Position numbers and translations under genes: made by a program. A stretch of 64,000 nucleotides of DNA from Chromatiales bacterium. GTDB lineage: Bacteria; Pseudomonadota; Gammaproteobacteria; Steroidobacterales; GCA-2729495. This document shows, one piece after another, positions 17,480 to 25,735 of this stretch (positions within the stretch are counted from its first letter, which is position 1; each line of letters opens with the position of its first letter). The notes beneath the pieces are model-generated. The model worked only from the letters and a program-made list of their open reading frames with translations, had not been told where the DNA came from and did no database searches. The stretch spans positions 620,001 through 684,000 of the forward strand of contig JACKNI010000001.1 of the NCBI GenBank assembly GCA_024234935.1. The letters are read 5' to 3'.

Positions 17480-18331
17480 TCAATCTGCCGACACTCGATT
17501 CATCGTCTTGAACGCTCGCGCATGGTGCGCGATGTGCTCACCGATAAAGCTGCTGATGAAGTAGTAGCTGTGATCGTAACCCGGCCGCAGGCGAAACGTG
17601 AGCGGATGACCGGCCGCATCGGCAGCAGCCTGTAACAGCTGCGGCCTGAGCTGGCTGTCGAGAAACTCGTCAGCGTCGCCCTGATCGATCAACAGGGGCA
17701 GTTTTTCCCGCGCCAACTTCAGCAGTTCAGTTGCATCCCAGGCCCGCCACGCGTCTCGATCGCTGCCCAGATAGGCCGAGAATGCCTTTTCGCCCCACGG
17801 TACCTGCGACGGTGCCACGATCGGTGCAAATGCCGATACGCTGCGGTACCGGCCCGGATTCTTCAGTGCGACTAGCAGTGCACCATGTCCACCCATCGAA
17901 TGCCCGCTGATGCCGCGCACCTCGCTGACCGGGAAGTTTGCCTCGATCAATTCCGGTAACCCGGACACGACGTAGTCATACATGCGGTAATGCGTGGCCC
18001 AGGGCGGCTGAGTGGCATTGAGGTAGAAGCCGGCACCCTGGCCCAGATCGTAGCCCCCGGCATCAGGGACATGCTCACCGCGCGGGCTGGTATCCGGCGC
18101 AACGAGGATCACACCATGTTCAGCGGCATAACGCTGCGCCCCTGCCTTGGTGATGAAGTTCTGCTCGTTACAGGTGAGGCCGGACAGCCAGTACAGCACC
18201 GGCAGCTTCCGCTCCACAGCCTGTGGCGGCAGGAAAATGGCAAAGTTCATCAGACAATCGAGTACCGCAGAATGGTGACGGTAAACGTCCTGCCAGCCAC
18301 CACAACAGGCGCGATGCTCGATACGTTCCAT
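17480..18331 (-). CDS. fghA: S-formylglutathione hydrolase
   Basis: A 283-residue alpha/beta hydrolase of the esterase D family that cleaves S-formylglutathione to formate and glutathione, the second step of glutathione-dependent formaldehyde detoxification. Nucleophile motif GHSMGGHGA, acid DQGDADEFL and catalytic His in GYDHSYYFI are present, with the family markers YWLSGLTCNEQNF and APDTSPRG. The ATG at 18331 (MERIEHRACC) matches the family start; a longer in-frame extension runs inside adhC and is not real. Only 2 bp separate it from adhC, so the two enzymes are coexpressed. Confidence 0.96.
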   Translation of the reverse strand: MERIEHRACCGGWQDVYRHHSAVLDCLMNFAIFLPPQAVERKLPVLYWLSGLTCNEQNFITKAGAQRYAAEHGVILVAPDTSPRGEHVPDAGGYDLGQGAGFYLNATQPPWATHYRMYDYVVSGLPELIEANFPVSEVRGISGHSMGGHGALLVALKNPGRYRSVSAFAPIVAPSQVPWGEKAFSAYLGSDRDAWRAWDATELLKLAREKLPLLIDQGDADEFLDSQLRPQLLQAAADAAGHPLTFRLRPGYDHSYYFISSFIGEHIAHHARAFKTMNRVSAD

Positions 18332-18333
18332 GC

Positions 18334-19443
18334 TCAGAAATGGATCACGGTGCGGATCGACTTGCCCGCGTGCATCAGATCGAAGGCTTCGTTGATCCGC
18401 TCCAGCGGCAACTCGTGGGTGATAAACGGATCCAGGCTGATTTTGCCGGCCATCGCCTGCTCGACCATGCCCGGCAACTCGCTGCGGCCCTTGACCCCGC
18501 CAAAGGCACTGCCGCGCCAGACACGGCCCGTCACCAGCTGAAACGGACGCGTGCTGATCTCCTGGCCTGCGCCGGCTACCCCTATGATTACCGATTCGCC
18601 CCAGCCCTTGTGACAACACTCGAGCGCCGCACGCATGACCTTGACGTTGCCGATACATTCAAAACTGAAATCGACACCGCCATCGGTGAGCTCGACGATC
18701 ACGTCCTGAATCGGCCGGTCGTGGTCTTTCGGATTGATGCAATCGGTCGCACCCATCGCCGTGGCGAGCTCGAACTTGTCGGGGTTGATGTCGATGGCAA
18801 GGATGCGCCCGGCTTTTGCCTGCACCGCGCCCTGAATCACGGCGAGGCCGATACCGCCGAGACCAAATACCGCCACGCTGTCGCCGGCTTTGACCTTTGC
18901 CGTCTTGTGTACGGCGCCAAGCCCGGTGGTGACACCGCAACCGAGCAGACACACCTTCTCCAGCGGTGCCGCGGGATTGATTTTGGCCAGCGACACTTCT
19001 GCCACCACGGTGTATTCGCTGAAGGTGCTGGTACCCATGTAGTGGTAGACCGGCGCACCTTTGTAGCTGAAGCGGGTCGTGCCGTCAGGCATCAGTCCCT
19101 TGCCCTGCGTGGCGCGCACTGCCGAGCACAGGTTGGTTTTGCCCGATCGGCAGAATTTGCATTGACCACATTCAGCGGTGTAGAGGGGGATCACGTGATC
19201 GCCGGGGCGGACGCTGGTCACGCCCTCGCCCGCCTCGACCACGATGCCACCACCCTCGTGGCCGAGCACTGCCGGGAACACACCTTCAGGATCGTCACCG
19301 CTGAGCGTGAAGGCATCGGTGTGGCAGACACCGCTGTGGGTGATCCGCACCAGCACCTCGCCCGCGCGCGGCGGCGCCACATCGATCTCGACGATTTCCA
19401 GCGCTTTGCCCGGCGCAAAGGCAACGGCGGCACGTGATTTCAT
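18334..19443 (-). CDS. adhC: S-(hydroxymethyl)glutathione dehydrogenase (class III alcohol dehydrogenase)
   Basis: A 369-residue zinc-dependent medium-chain dehydrogenase (FrmA/AdhC) that oxidises the spontaneous formaldehyde-glutathione adduct to S-formylglutathione with NAD+. Visible: catalytic-zinc CHTDAFTLSG and GHEGGGIV, structural-zinc cluster CGQCKFCRSGKTNLC, the Rossmann motif GLGGIGLAV and the class III sequence TRPFQLVTGRVWRGSAFGG. Length is normal. It is the first gene of the pair with fghA. No FrmR-type repressor gene is adjacent, so its regulation is not evident here. Confidence 0.97.
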   Translation of the reverse strand: MKSRAAVAFAPGKALEIVEIDVAPPRAGEVLVRITHSGVCHTDAFTLSGDDPEGVFPAVLGHEGGGIVVEAGEGVTSVRPGDHVIPLYTAECGQCKFCRSGKTNLCSAVRATQGKGLMPDGTTRFSYKGAPVYHYMGTSTFSEYTVVAEVSLAKINPAAPLEKVCLLGCGVTTGLGAVHKTAKVKAGDSVAVFGLGGIGLAVIQGAVQAKAGRILAIDINPDKFELATAMGATDCINPKDHDRPIQDVIVELTDGGVDFSFECIGNVKVMRAALECCHKGWGESVIIGVAGAGQEISTRPFQLVTGRVWRGSAFGGVKGRSELPGMVEQAMAGKISLDPFITHELPLERINEAFDLMHAGKSIRTVIHF

Positions 19444-19725
19444 GACTGACTGTCCATGGCTTTTTTTCGATGGGAATTGTCCGTCCAGTACGGAGCGGAG
19501 ACTACCAGCATCGCCTGCGCACAGTACCTGTCAATCAGCATTAGTGACGAAGTGGTACAGGCGCAATAAGGTACGGCAAGATTCACAGCTTCGCACTGCT
19601 TTGCCGGCATAATGCCTTGACATCGGAACATCGGCCTTCAGACCCGCCACCAGCACTTGTCGCCCGGGGTCGACGCCGACGACGATACAGGTCTCTTGCA
19701 AACACAACCCACCGGGGAAAACACA

Positions 19726-21828
19726 ATGAAGAAGGTACTGTCAGCAGCCGCTCTCCTGGCGGTCAGTGGCTTCGTCAATGCGGCACCGGAACCGGCAACC
19801 CTGACTCAGGTGCTGAGCTATAGCACCAACGGAAACTCAATCTGGTCCCGCACCGCCGATACCTCAACCTGGACCTTCGATGCCATCACCGGTACAGCCG
19901 TACAGACCGGCGGCACCTATACGGGGACAGCCAAAGTTGGCGCCACCCCCCTGATGACGCACACCATGACTGGTGCAACACTCGGCAGTGGGCCGGCAAC
20001 TGCCACCACCTGGGCCTGCATCGAGGGTACTTTCGGCACTGTCGTCGGCGCCAGCATCTGCGGCAACTACAACTTCGGTATTAACGCTACAAACGAAAGC
20101 ATCTACACCCCGACGACGACCGGTGGCACCGTGGTGCTTGGTGGTGACGATGTGGCCTTGCCGGGCGGAGTACAGACACTTGCCAATGCTTACAGCAGCA
20201 TGCTTGCCACCAATGTTGGCGGCAATGTCTGGAAACTTTCCAACAAGCTGCCCGACGGGAGCGGTGGCTATGACTTCACTTTTACGATCACGGGCGGGTT
20301 GATAGCGAACGCCGTAAACGATGGCCCGATCACCGCGCCGCAGACCGTGCCCACGGTAATTCCCGTAGGCGCAAATGACGTGGACTTCAGTGACCCCGTA
20401 ACAATAACGGTCAACACCAACCCGCAGCACGGGACCATCACCGCGATCAGCGCCACAGGGCCTGCGGCCGACCAGACCATCACCTATACCGCGAATGCCG
20501 GTTACCTGGGTGCAGACAGCTTTACCTACACCATGACCGGCGGGAACGGTTTTGATTCAGCCACGGTAAACATCAACGTCACGGCCGCGTTCAGCGCGGC
20601 CGCCGACTTTGCCACCACAGCACCCAACCGCCCGGTCATCATCTTTGTCGGCGGCAACGATTCGGGCTTCGACAATACAGTGAACGTCACGGTGAATAGC
20701 GGCTCCTTCAGCGCCGGCGGTTCGGCTGCCGTAACGGCCGGCCAGGGCGGCCCGGCGAGTGGCATTCGCATCAGCTACACCCCGCAGAACGGATTCAGAG
20801 GTGATGAGACATTCACCTATACGATCGACGACGGCTCACGGAGCGACACCGCGAGCGTTACAGTCACGGTCACGGACCCGACACCACGCGCGGCAACCCT
20901 GATCAGCGTGACCAGCCAGAGCACCAATGGCGCCTCAAACTGGTCCCTTTCCGCCAACACGGCCACCTGGACCTTCGATCCCGTGACCGGAGTAGCCCTC
21001 CAGACAGGGGGCACCTATCAGGCAACTGCCAAGGTCGGTGTGACGCCGCTGATGACCCATACCATGACCGGCGCCTCGATCGGTGGCACCGCAAATGCAT
21101 CGGCCACCACCTGGGCCTGTATCGAGGGGACTTTTGGCGGCGTGGTCGGTGCCAGCATCTGTGGCAACTACAACTTCGGTGCAAATGCGACCAACGACAG
21201 TACCTACTCCCCCACGACTACCGGCGCCACCGTAGTGCTTGGTGGCGATGATGGTGCCCTGCCGGGCGGTCCGCAGACGCTGGCCAACTCATACAACAAC
21301 ATGACCGCGACTGCCATCACAGGCGCTGCACCGGGCCTGCAGCGCTACAGGATCTCAAACAGCATTTCGCTCCAGTCCGGCTACGATTTTGTTTTTGAAG
21401 TCACTCACCTGGTTGATGCTGCTGATGATGGTCCGATCAGCGCTGCCCAGTCCGTTGCCACTGTCATCCCGATTGGCGCCAATGATATCGACTTCAGCAA
21501 CCCGGTCACGGTAACAATCATTGCCGCACCAACGAGGGGTGAAATCACCGCAGTCAGCCCCCCGGGATCCGCAGCCAGCCAGACCATCACCTATACGGCG
21601 GATGCAGATGCCACCGGTACCGATACCTTTGTCTACCGTATGACTGATGCCAACGGCGTTGATTCCGATACCGCCACGGTGGCCATCAATATCAGTGCGC
21701 CCAAGGCCAAGCTTCCAGGTGGCAGCAGTGCATTTGATCTGTGGAGCATGTCGCTGCTCGGTGGACTCTCTTTGCTCCGCCGTTTCAGGAACCGTCCGGG
21801 AAGGGGGCCGTCACGAGCGGCGCCCTGA
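19726..21828 (+). CDS. Large exported surface protein with an internal duplication and C-terminal sorting tail
   Basis: A 700-residue protein. The signal peptide ends near FVNAAPEP. A domain of about 165 residues occurs twice (about 24-190 and 390-560). Both copies share STNG, TWTFD, GVTPLMTHTMTGA-like text, TTWACIEGTF, GASICGNYNFG and VVLGGDD, each with two Cys that could form a disulfide. Three Ig-like repeats follow or link them (about 195-285, 290-384, 562-660; patterns QTITYTA and DSFTYTM). The end (LPGGSSAFDLWSMSLLGG, then RRFRNR) looks like a GlyGly-CTERM type tail: Gly/Ser-rich, one TM, basic end. GGGGAA lies before the ATG at 19726. I do not recognise the duplicated domain. Adhesion or matrix function is inference. 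Confidence 0.85.
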   Translation: MKKVLSAAALLAVSGFVNAAPEPATLTQVLSYSTNGNSIWSRTADTSTWTFDAITGTAVQTGGTYTGTAKVGATPLMTHTMTGATLGSGPATATTWACIEGTFGTVVGASICGNYNFGINATNESIYTPTTTGGTVVLGGDDVALPGGVQTLANAYSSMLATNVGGNVWKLSNKLPDGSGGYDFTFTITGGLIANAVNDGPITAPQTVPTVIPVGANDVDFSDPVTITVNTNPQHGTITAISATGPAADQTITYTANAGYLGADSFTYTMTGGNGFDSATVNINVTAAFSAAADFATTAPNRPVIIFVGGNDSGFDNTVNVTVNSGSFSAGGSAAVTAGQGGPASGIRISYTPQNGFRGDETFTYTIDDGSRSDTASVTVTVTDPTPRAATLISVTSQSTNGASNWSLSANTATWTFDPVTGVALQTGGTYQATAKVGVTPLMTHTMTGASIGGTANASATTWACIEGTFGGVVGASICGNYNFGANATNDSTYSPTTTGATVVLGGDDGALPGGPQTLANSYNNMTATAITGAAPGLQRYRISNSISLQSGYDFVFEVTHLVDAADDGPISAAQSVATVIPIGANDIDFSNPVTVTIIAAPTRGEITAVSPPGSAASQTITYTADADATGTDTFVYRMTDANGVDSDTATVAINISAPKAKLPGGSSAFDLWSMSLLGGLSLLRRFRNRPGRGPSRAAP

Positions 21829-21913
21829 CGCCAGGCGGGTTCAACGGTCTGCCACGCTGCATGTCACCGCAGAGACAAAGCTGGCTATATGGCCGGCTGG
21901 ACCCTGGAGTTTA

Positions 21914-21989
21914 TGGTGCCCCGACCACGATTCGAACGTGGGACCTTCCGCTTAGGAGGCGGACGCTCTATCCCCTGAGCTACCGGGGC
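21914..21989 (-). tRNA. tRNA-Arg (anticodon CCU), CCA encoded
   Basis: A 76-nt cloverleaf on the minus strand: acceptor GCCCCGG paired with TCGGGGC, D-arm GCTCAGGGGATAGAGC, anticodon stem TCCGC/GCGGA with loop CTCCTAA (anticodon CCT, reads AGG), T-arm CCACG-TTCGAAT-CGTGG, discriminator A and genomic CCA. All stems pair, with one G-U at the base of the acceptor. It decodes the rare AGG arginine codon. Confidence 0.97.
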
Positions 21990-22071
21990 TTCGGTAGGTG
22001 GCGGCCATTCTAGCGCAAGCGCGGAAATTACCGATCGGCCCGGGTCCGGGTCAGTGGCTATACTCACGCCC

Positions 22072-23094
22072 ATGAAAACACATGATGCGGTATTGATTCC
22101 CGGCGATGGCATCGGTCCCGAGGTTACGGCGGCCACGCTGAAGATCCTCGACGCGGCGGGCGCCAGGTTCCGCTGGACCGAACGGCAGGCGGGCGTGGTA
22201 TCACTGGAGCAGGAAGGCAGCGTGCTGCCGGAGTCCACGCTGGTCGCGATCCGCGAACAGAAACTGGCACTGAAGGGCCCCTGCACCACGCCGATCGGCG
22301 GTGGCTTTCAGTCCGTGAATGTGCAGCTGCGCAAGGCCTTCAATCTGTATGCAGCCGTGCGGCCTGTGCGCAGCCTGCCGGGCGTTGAAACGCGTTTCAA
22401 GGATGTGGATCTGGTCATCATCCGCGAGAACACCGAGGGTCTCTACAGCGGCGTCGAGAACGAAGTCACGCCGGGCGTGGTGATGAGCATGAAGGTGGCC
22501 ACCGATATCGGCTGCACGCGCATCGCCCGCTGGGGCTTCCGCTATGCCATGGAACGCCAGCGGCCGAAGGTCACGGTGTTCCACAAGGCCAACATCATGA
22601 AGCTCACGGACGGGCTGTTTCTGCGCTGCGCGCAGCAGATCCACGAGCGTGAGTACCCGGACGTCACTTATGAAACAGTGATCATCGACGCCGGCTGCAT
22701 GCGCCTGGTGCAGGACCCCACGCAGTTTCATGTACTGCTGATGGAGAATCTCTACGGCGATGTGGTCAGCGATCTCTGCGCCGGGCTGGTCGGTGGTCTC
22801 GGCGTGGTGCCAGGTGCAAACATCGGCGACGACGGCGCGATCTTCGAGGCCGTACACGGCTCGGCTCCGGACATCGCCGGCATGGACAAGGCCAACCCGC
22901 TCGCGCTGCTGATGTCGGCCGTGATGATGCTGAATTACGTCGCGGACTCGGCCCATGATCCAGCTGCACGACCGGTCGCCCTGAGAATCCGCAAGGCCTA
23001 TGACGCCGCACTTGCCGCCGGAGAAAAGACCCGCGATCTCGGTGGCAAACTCGGTACCGCCGCCTTTGCCGATGCGGTGATCGCCCGGCTCTGA
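22072..23094 (+). CDS. NAD-dependent isocitrate dehydrogenase (IDH3-like)
   Basis: A 340-residue member of the isocitrate/isopropylmalate dehydrogenase family. It opens with AVLIPGDGIGPEV, has the substrate loop VNVQLRKAFNLYAAVRP, IIRENTEGLYSG, and the cofactor site HGSAPDIAGMDKANP, where Asp after Pro favours NAD over NADP. These are features of the short bacterial NAD-IDH related to mitochondrial IDH3, which converts isocitrate to 2-oxoglutarate in the TCA cycle. 3-isopropylmalate or homoisocitrate dehydrogenase is less likely because the loop lacks their signatures. The ATG at 22072 is chosen over an in-frame GTG at 22054. It precedes trmH by about 60 bp. Confidence 0.87.
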   Translation: MKTHDAVLIPGDGIGPEVTAATLKILDAAGARFRWTERQAGVVSLEQEGSVLPESTLVAIREQKLALKGPCTTPIGGGFQSVNVQLRKAFNLYAAVRPVRSLPGVETRFKDVDLVIIRENTEGLYSGVENEVTPGVVMSMKVATDIGCTRIARWGFRYAMERQRPKVTVFHKANIMKLTDGLFLRCAQQIHEREYPDVTYETVIIDAGCMRLVQDPTQFHVLLMENLYGDVVSDLCAGLVGGLGVVPGANIGDDGAIFEAVHGSAPDIAGMDKANPLALLMSAVMMLNYVADSAHDPAARPVALRIRKAYDAALAAGEKTRDLGGKLGTAAFADAVIARL

Positions 23095-23156
23095 ACCGGA
23101 CACGAGGCAGGAACCGCTCCCGCATCCGCCGCTGATCCCTTGAGGTCTGCATCGCC

Positions 23157-23834
23157 ATGACCCCGGAACGCTTCGCAACACTCAGCACCGCACTCGCCCG
23201 TCGGCAGCCGGATCTCACCGTGCTCGCCGATAACGTACACAAACCGCACAACGTGGCAGCACTGATGCGCAGCTGCGACGCTGTGGGCGTGTTCGCAATT
23301 CATGCCGTCGGTGGCGCGGCCACCTTCAGGCGTGCAGTCGGTATCTCGGGCGGTACTGCACCCTGGGTGAAGGTACGGCGACATGCCGCCATCAGCGAGG
23401 CTGTGGCTGAACTGAAAACAAATGGTTTTCAGATAGTTGCAGCGCATTTCTCAGATACTGCCGTGGACTACCGGCTGCCGGACTACACGCGGCCAACGGC
23501 ACTCTTGCTTGGCGCCGAGCTATATGGTGTTTCCGAGCAGGCCGCCGCGCTTGCCGACCTGCATGCGGTGCTGCCGATGCGCGGACTGGTCGCCTCGCTC
23601 AATGTCTCCGTCGCCGCTGCGCTGTTCCTGTATGAGGCTGCCCGTCAACGCGAAGCAGCGGGCATGTATGCACAGTGCCGCCTGCCACCAGCCCTCTATG
23701 CCGATACGCTCTTCGAGTGGTGCTATCCGGAGATTGCCGCCCGCTGCCGGGAAAAGTCGGTAGCCTATCCGCCGCTGACTTCGGAAGGCGAACTCGGCGC
23801 CAATCCGTTTACGGAGTCCGGCCGCGCACCATAG
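23157..23834 (+). CDS. trmH: tRNA (guanosine(18)-2'-O)-methyltransferase
   Basis: A 225-residue SPOUT enzyme that 2'-O-methylates G18 in the D-loop of tRNAs using AdoMet. Motif 1 (VHKPHNVAALMRSCDAVG), motif 2 (ALLLGAELYGVS) and motif 3 (MRGLVASLNVSVAAALFLYE) of the SpoU/TrmH family are all present, and the C-terminal extension fits TrmH. The last 70 bp overlap, on the opposite strand, the end of the histidine phosphatase-like gene. Confidence 0.93.
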   Translation: MTPERFATLSTALARRQPDLTVLADNVHKPHNVAALMRSCDAVGVFAIHAVGGAATFRRAVGISGGTAPWVKVRRHAAISEAVAELKTNGFQIVAAHFSDTAVDYRLPDYTRPTALLLGAELYGVSEQAAALADLHAVLPMRGLVASLNVSVAAALFLYEAARQREAAGMYAQCRLPPALYADTLFEWCYPEIAARCREKSVAYPPLTSEGELGANPFTESGRAP

Positions 23835-24373
23835 TGCAAGCGCAGGGTCTTCACCTTGCCATACCACGGGATGCTGACGATATAGATATTGTCGTACTCG
23901 GCATCCGCCATGGGCGGCACTTTCTTGCTGCCCTGTAACTTGGGGATGATGGACGGAATCAGCTCTGGCCCGGCAACCACGAGCACAACCTCGCCTTTGT
24001 ACTTGCGCAAGATCCGGTTGCGCAATTCACGAGTGCTGTCCAGATCGTATTCGAGTACCGGCAGGTTCAGCTGTCGCGCCAGCGGCGCCACTGTCTCCTG
24101 ATCGGCACGCAGCGCTGGCGAGAAGATGGCGTCGACGCCCTGCACGACATCTGCATCCCCAAGCACACGGGCGAGTTCTTCGGCGCGCAGCGCACCCGCC
24201 GGACTCAGACCCTGATCCTCGCCCATCCCCGGCAGCGTATCGGCATGACGCACAAAGATGACTGTCGTGGTCGCCTGCGATTCAAAGAAGAATGCCAGCC
24301 CGAGGGCAAACACCATAAAGGCCGATACTGCCCCCGCTCGCCGCCGGCGCTTGCGACGTTGCCGTGGATCCAT
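23765..24373 (-). CDS. Histidine phosphatase-superfamily protein lacking the second catalytic His
   Basis: A 202-residue protein with a very basic N-terminus, one TM or uncleaved signal segment (about 14-31) and a phosphoglycerate mutase-like fold. The first motif is present as VRHADT (R42, H43), followed by LSPAGALRAEELA and SPALRADQ. Where active members have a V-G-H-S element near the middle (second catalytic His), this protein reads VVAGPELIPSI at about 132-142, with no His. It may be a catalytically weak or dead family member exposed to the periplasm. It overlaps trmH tail to tail by 70 bp. The alignment of the second motif is by eye. Confidence 0.75.
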   Translation of the reverse strand: MDPRQRRKRRRRAGAVSAFMVFALGLAFFFESQATTTVIFVRHADTLPGMGEDQGLSPAGALRAEELARVLGDADVVQGVDAIFSPALRADQETVAPLARQLNLPVLEYDLDSTRELRNRILRKYKGEVVLVVAGPELIPSIIPKLQGSKKVPPMADAEYDNIYIVSIPWYGKVKTLRLHYGARPDSVNGLAPSSPSEVSGG

Positions 24374-24420
24374 CGATCACTCCCTGTATCAGCTACTGCC
24401 GGACGTGCCGTAGAGCGGCG

Positions 24421-24693
24421 TCAGCGCTTCAGGCCTGCCTGATATTCAGTCTCGGTGATGGTCGTTACCTGGCCCTCGGGCAAACTCACCCATGTTTCGG
24501 AGGAATCGTCCAGAAACTCCACGACACCGCGACCTTCACGCTCGATCTGCCGTGTGAAATAGACCTTTCCGGAATACGGATCAGTAACCTGATAGTAGCT
24601 GCCAAGGCCCAGGACATGCGGGACCGAACATGCTGCGAGGGCAAGACAGAGTGCCGCACCCAGCCCGATACACTTCAAACGATAGATCGACAT
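24421..24693 (-). CDS. Small lipoprotein, unknown function
   Basis: A 90-residue protein with a type II signal (MSIYRLKCIGLGAALCLALAAC lipobox region LAAC, split here at the Cys). The mature part (VTDPYSGKVYFTRQIERE, FLDDSSETWVSLPEGQ) looks like a small beta domain; I do not know the family. The ATG at 24693 is the true start: the longer reading frame upstream runs through the tRNA-Ser gene. It lies just downstream of that tRNA and may share its transcript. Confidence 0.75.
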   Translation of the reverse strand: MSIYRLKCIGLGAALCLALAACSVPHVLGLGSYYQVTDPYSGKVYFTRQIEREGRGVVEFLDDSSETWVSLPEGQVTTITETEYQAGLKR

Positions 24694-24740
24694 AAGCTGG
24701 TACTGGCTCCATAGGTTGAACAAGACGATTGCACAGCACC

Positions 24741-24828
24741 TGGCGGAGAGGGAGGGATTCGAACCCCCGGAACCTTGCGGTTCAACGGTTTTCAAGACCG
24801 CCGCATTCGACCGCTCTGCCACCTCTCC
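24741..24828 (-). tRNA. tRNA-Ser (anticodon UGA), CCA encoded
   Basis: An 88-nt class II tRNA on the minus strand. Acceptor GGAGAGG pairs with CCTCTCC, the anticodon loop CTTGAAA holds TGA (reads UCA), a long variable arm is present (GAACCGCAAGGTTC), the T-loop is TTCGAAT, and the CCA is genomic. It sits between the small lipoprotein gene and the Bax inhibitor-1 family gene. Confidence 0.97.
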
Positions 24829-24999
24829 GGCGCCTGACGGGGATTGTCACCACCCGGCGAACGACATTCAAGCGCTGCCGTGCGATGCAACCGCCATCCG
24901 GGTGAGTCGCGGGGAACCTTTCCGCGCCGGATTTGCCTGAATGAACGGGATTACTCAGGTAGGATAGATCCCGATAGCGCCGATACAGTGAGGATATAC

Positions 25000-25695
25000 A
25001 TGAACGACCGTCAATTGCGTCCGATCCCGACCAGCCAGGGCACCCCGTCATATGGCGGAACGCGCGAGTCCGCGCTGTCCACCAACCGCGTACTGCGCAA
25101 TACCTATCTGCTGCTGTCAGCCACACTGCTTTTCAGCGCTGCGATGGCCGGGCTGGCCATGGCGATGGGCATGCCGTATCTGGGCCCGGTCGTCACGCTG
25201 GTCGGCTACTTTGGCCTGCTGTTTCTTACCTACAAGTTGAAGAACTCGGCGGCAGGCATCGCGGCGGTGTTTGCGCTGACTGGCTTCATGGGCCTGACGC
25301 TTGGGCCGATCCTGAGCATGTATGTGAAGTCGGTACCGAACGGTGGCGAACTCATAATGACGAGTCTCGGCATCACCGGCCTGCTTTTCGCCGGCCTGAG
25401 CGCCTATGTGCTGAAGACCGGCCGCGACATGAGCTTCATGGGCGGCTTCCTCACAGTCGGGATGTTCGGCTTGCTCGGCGTGATCGTCATCGGACTGTTC
25501 GTCGACCTGTCGGCCTTCCAGATGGTGATCTCGGCGGGCATCGTGCTGCTGATGGCCGGCTACATCCTCTATGAGACCAGCGCCATCATTCACGGCGGAC
25601 AGACCAACTACATCCTGGCGACCATCAGCCTTTACGTCAGCCTCTACAATATCTTCCTGAACCTGCTGATGCTGCTCGGTGGTAATCGCAACTGA
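25000..25695 (+). CDS. Bax inhibitor-1/YccA family membrane protein
   Basis: A 231-residue protein with seven hydrophobic helices after a polar 30-residue N-terminus. The family traits are LRNTYLLLSATLLFSA in helix 1, ALTGFMGLTLGPIL, and the C-terminal AGYILYETSAIIHGGQTNYI with acidic residues used in the pH-sensitive leak pore of the superfamily. In E. coli, YccA modulates the FtsH protease and YbhL is a paralogue; which one this corresponds to is uncertain. GAGG lies 8 bp before the ATG at 25000; a longer reading frame starting at 24844 has no family similarity upstream of it. Confidence 0.92.
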   Translation: MNDRQLRPIPTSQGTPSYGGTRESALSTNRVLRNTYLLLSATLLFSAAMAGLAMAMGMPYLGPVVTLVGYFGLLFLTYKLKNSAAGIAAVFALTGFMGLTLGPILSMYVKSVPNGGELIMTSLGITGLLFAGLSAYVLKTGRDMSFMGGFLTVGMFGLLGVIVIGLFVDLSAFQMVISAGIVLLMAGYILYETSAIIHGGQTNYILATISLYVSLYNIFLNLLMLLGGNRN

Positions 25696-25735
25696 GCATG
25701 CCTGAGCGCGCAGGGTGACCGCCTGGCCACGGGCC

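Noticed and set aside
18223..19437. A 404-codon plus-strand frame over adhC and the start of fghA.
   Set aside because: It is the complement of two well-identified enzymes and shows no protein family features.
24694..24822. N-terminal extension of the small lipoprotein gene by 43 codons.
   Set aside because: The extension is translated tRNA-Ser sequence; the lipoprotein signal begins at 24693.
24844..24999. N-terminal extension of the Bax inhibitor-1 family gene.
   Set aside because: The 52 added residues have no family similarity; GAGG before 25000 marks the start.
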